Below are positions 6,567-7,894 of a stretch of 7,894 bases of DNA, piece by piece. How positions within the stretch are numbered: position 1 is the first letter of the stretch; the number at the start of each line of letters is the position of its first letter. The translations under genes and the position numbers were made by a program. This DNA is from Limnohabitans sp. (GTDB taxonomy: Bacteria; Pseudomonadota; Gammaproteobacteria; Burkholderiales; Burkholderiaceae_C): the NCBI GenBank assembly GCA_018883305.1, contig VEQI01000144.1, positions 1-7,894 of the forward strand, written 5' to 3'. A model generated the notes under the pieces. The model made no database searches. It was not told the origin of the DNA and saw only the letters and a program-made list of their open reading frames with translations.

Positions 6567-7173
6567 ACAGGCCACGCTGTCGTGGGACATCCCCGGGCTG
6601 ATGGCCGGGGTGGATGAGGCCGGCCGTGGACCGCTGGCCGGACCGGTGGTGGCTGCTGCCGTGATTCTGGACGACCTGCGTCCCATCAAGGGACTGGCCG
6701 ATTCCAAAAAACTCACCGCCCGCACCCGCGAGCGGCTCTACGATGAGATTCGGGCGCATGCCCTGTGCTGCAGCATTGGTGAGGCCACGGTGGAGGAAAT
6801 TGATCGCCTCAATATCCTCCAGGCTACCCTGCTGGCCATGCAGCGGGCCGTGGCTGGCTTGCGCTTGAAGCCGGTGAAGGTGCTGATCGATGGCAACCGC
6901 ATTCCTGTGCTGGACGTGATGGCTGAAGCCATCGTGCAGGGAGACGCCAAGGTGCCGGCCATATCTGCAGCGTCCATTCTCGCGAAGGTGCATCGGGACC
7001 GATGGTGCGAGGAGATCGACGCGCAGTATCCTGCGTATGGTTTTGCGGCCCACAAGGGCTATGGCACGGCCGTGCACTTGCAGGCCTTGCGCGAGCATGG
7101 GCCGACTCCCTGGCATCGGCGCAGTTTTTCACCCGTGGCATTGGCGTTGGCCCAAGGGCAGGGGCCGTCATGA
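6556..7173 (+). CDS. rnhB: RNase HII
   Basis: RNase HII cuts the RNA strand of RNA/DNA hybrids and starts removal of single ribonucleotides misincorporated in DNA. With the TTG start the protein has 205 residues (E. coli 198). The N-terminal motif AGVDEAGRGPLAGPVVAAAV holds the first two metal ligands, Asp20 and Glu21. Asp112 in VLIDGN and Asp130 in GDAKVPAISAASILAKV complete the DEDD set; the 18-residue spacing between the last two equals that of E. coli (Asp108, Asp126). The C-terminus has the usual YGFAAHKGYGTAVHLQAL and HRRSFSPV segments. If translation started at ATG 6538 the protein would gain six residues and overlap lpxB by 29 rather than 11 bases. The location after lpxB is the common proteobacterial one. 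The stop overlaps the next start (ATGA). Confidence 0.96.
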   Translation: MTAEQATLSWDIPGLMAGVDEAGRGPLAGPVVAAAVILDDLRPIKGLADSKKLTARTRERLYDEIRAHALCCSIGEATVEEIDRLNILQATLLAMQRAVAGLRLKPVKVLIDGNRIPVLDVMAEAIVQGDAKVPAISAASILAKVHRDRWCEEIDAQYPAYGFAAHKGYGTAVHLQALREHGPTPWHRRSFSPVALALAQGQGPS

Positions 7174-7894
7174 GTACCGCGCCCATCTCGCCTCGTCGCA
7201 TCAGCTCGCGCGACAACCCGCGTTTCAAGGCGCTGCGTCAACTCGCCAGTGACAACACGGCGTATCGCCGGCTGGGGCAGGTGTGGCTGGAAGGTGAGCA
7301 CTTGTGTTCGGCGGCATTGGCGCGCGGAGTGTCCATGCAGTCCTGGGTCTTTTCTGAGTCTGGCTGGGCCAACCGGGGGGGCAGTCTGTCTCCGTTGCAA
7401 GGGGAAGTGCTGGTCTTGCCGGATGCCTTGTTTGCCAGTCTCAGTGAGCTCCCGTCCCCGGGGGGCGTGGCGGGCATCTGGTCCTTGCCTGTCGCCATGA
7501 CGGTGGATGCCACGGCGCACACCCTGGTACTGGACCGAGTGCAGGACGCTGGCAATGTGGGCTCCATGTTGCGCAGCGCCGCTGCCATGGGCGTGACGCA
7601 GGTGCTGGCACTCAAGGGCACCGCAGCCCTGTGGTCGCCCAAGGTGGTGCGGTCCGGCATGGGTGCGCACTTTGCGCTGCGTCTGGTGGAAGGCTTATCG
7701 CCCGATGACCTGGGGGCCTTGCAATCGCCGTTGGTGGTGACCTTGCCGCATCAGGGACCATGGCTGCATGAACTCACCACAGCCAGGTCATTGCCACATC
7801 CGTGTGCCTGGGTCTTGGGGCACGAAGGGCAGGGCGTTCAGCCGGTCTTGATCGAGCGGGCTGCGCTGTCGGTGCGCATCGCGCAACCCGGTGG
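7170..7894 (+). CDS. SpoU/TrmH-family RNA 2'-O-methyltransferase, 3' end outside window
   Basis: The frame opens at ATG 7170, overlapping the rnhB stop (ATGA), with AGGGG at 7160-7164 five bases upstream. It stays open to the window end: 241 codons plus two bases, with no stop. The N-terminal part (ISSRDNPRFKALRQL, then WLEGEHL) matches the substrate-binding domain that precedes the knot in RlmB/TsnR-type enzymes. The SPOUT knot shows motif 1, DRVQDAGNVGSMLRSAAAMG, with Asn129 and Arg135, and motif 2, VLGHEGQGV, with Glu219. The frame breaks off in what looks like motif 3 (IAQPGG), so only about the last 15-25 residues should be missing. The family transfers methyl from S-adenosylmethionine to ribose 2'-OH in rRNA or tRNA; the target cannot be told from sequence, so no symbol is given. 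Confidence 0.92.
   Translation, partial: MSTAPISPRRISSRDNPRFKALRQLASDNTAYRRLGQVWLEGEHLCSAALARGVSMQSWVFSESGWANRGGSLSPLQGEVLVLPDALFASLSELPSPGGVAGIWSLPVAMTVDATAHTLVLDRVQDAGNVGSMLRSAAAMGVTQVLALKGTAALWSPKVVRSGMGAHFALRLVEGLSPDDLGALQSPLVVTLPHQGPWLHELTTARSLPHPCAWVLGHEGQGVQPVLIERAALSVRIAQPG

Noticed and set aside
1..7894. A novel defence, mobile or biosynthetic system
   Set aside because: All coding space is taken by nine recognisable housekeeping genes in a conserved order; there are no direct or inverted repeats of note, integrase or transposase genes, CRISPR units or composition breaks that I can see by reading.

Overview
The window is a conserved, single-direction envelope-biogenesis cluster on the + strand. 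Order: 3' end of rseP, then bamA, skp (ompH), lpxD, fabZ, lpxA, lpxB, rnhB, and the 5' part of a SpoU/TrmH-family RNA methyltransferase gene. The first eight genes follow the classic proteobacterial order. The ninth position holds the RNA methyltransferase rather than dnaE, the gene that follows rnhB in E. coli. Together with GC-rich coding sequence and the protein details (for example the N-terminus of LpxD and the SFTAM segment of LpxA), this suggests a betaproteobacterium of the order Burkholderiales, probably Comamonadaceae-like. The taxonomic call is inference; no rRNA or other marker is present.

Layout: positions 1-291 encode the end of the RseP intramembrane protease. Positions 334-2631 encode BamA, the outer-membrane protein insertase. 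Positions 2631-3140 encode the periplasmic chaperone Skp, which delivers outer-membrane proteins to BamA. Positions 3153-6566 hold lpxD, fabZ, lpxA and lpxB: three early lipid A enzymes plus the dehydratase that competes with them for 3-hydroxyacyl-ACP. Positions 6556-7173 encode RNase HII, and 7170-7894 the truncated methyltransferase.

The genes are packed like an operon. There is a TGATG overlap at bamA/skp, ATGA overlaps at lpxD/fabZ and rnhB/methyltransferase, and an 11-base overlap at lpxB/rnhB (with the start chosen here). Gaps are 10-12 bases at skp/lpxD and fabZ/lpxA, and 42 bases at rseP/bamA and lpxB's upstream junction. I see no terminator, no convincing internal promoter, no RNA gene, no mobile element and no CRISPR array. 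No gene-free stretch exceeds about 42 bases.

The genes act together: RseP releases the envelope-stress response in homologous systems, BamA and Skp assemble the outer-membrane proteins, and LpxA/LpxD/LpxB make the lipid A disaccharide for the same membrane. RnhB and the methyltransferase are nucleic-acid enzymes that ride along. I do not find a previously undescribed system. The most informative details are the acyl-chain ruler residues of LpxA and LpxD and a few non-ATG starts.
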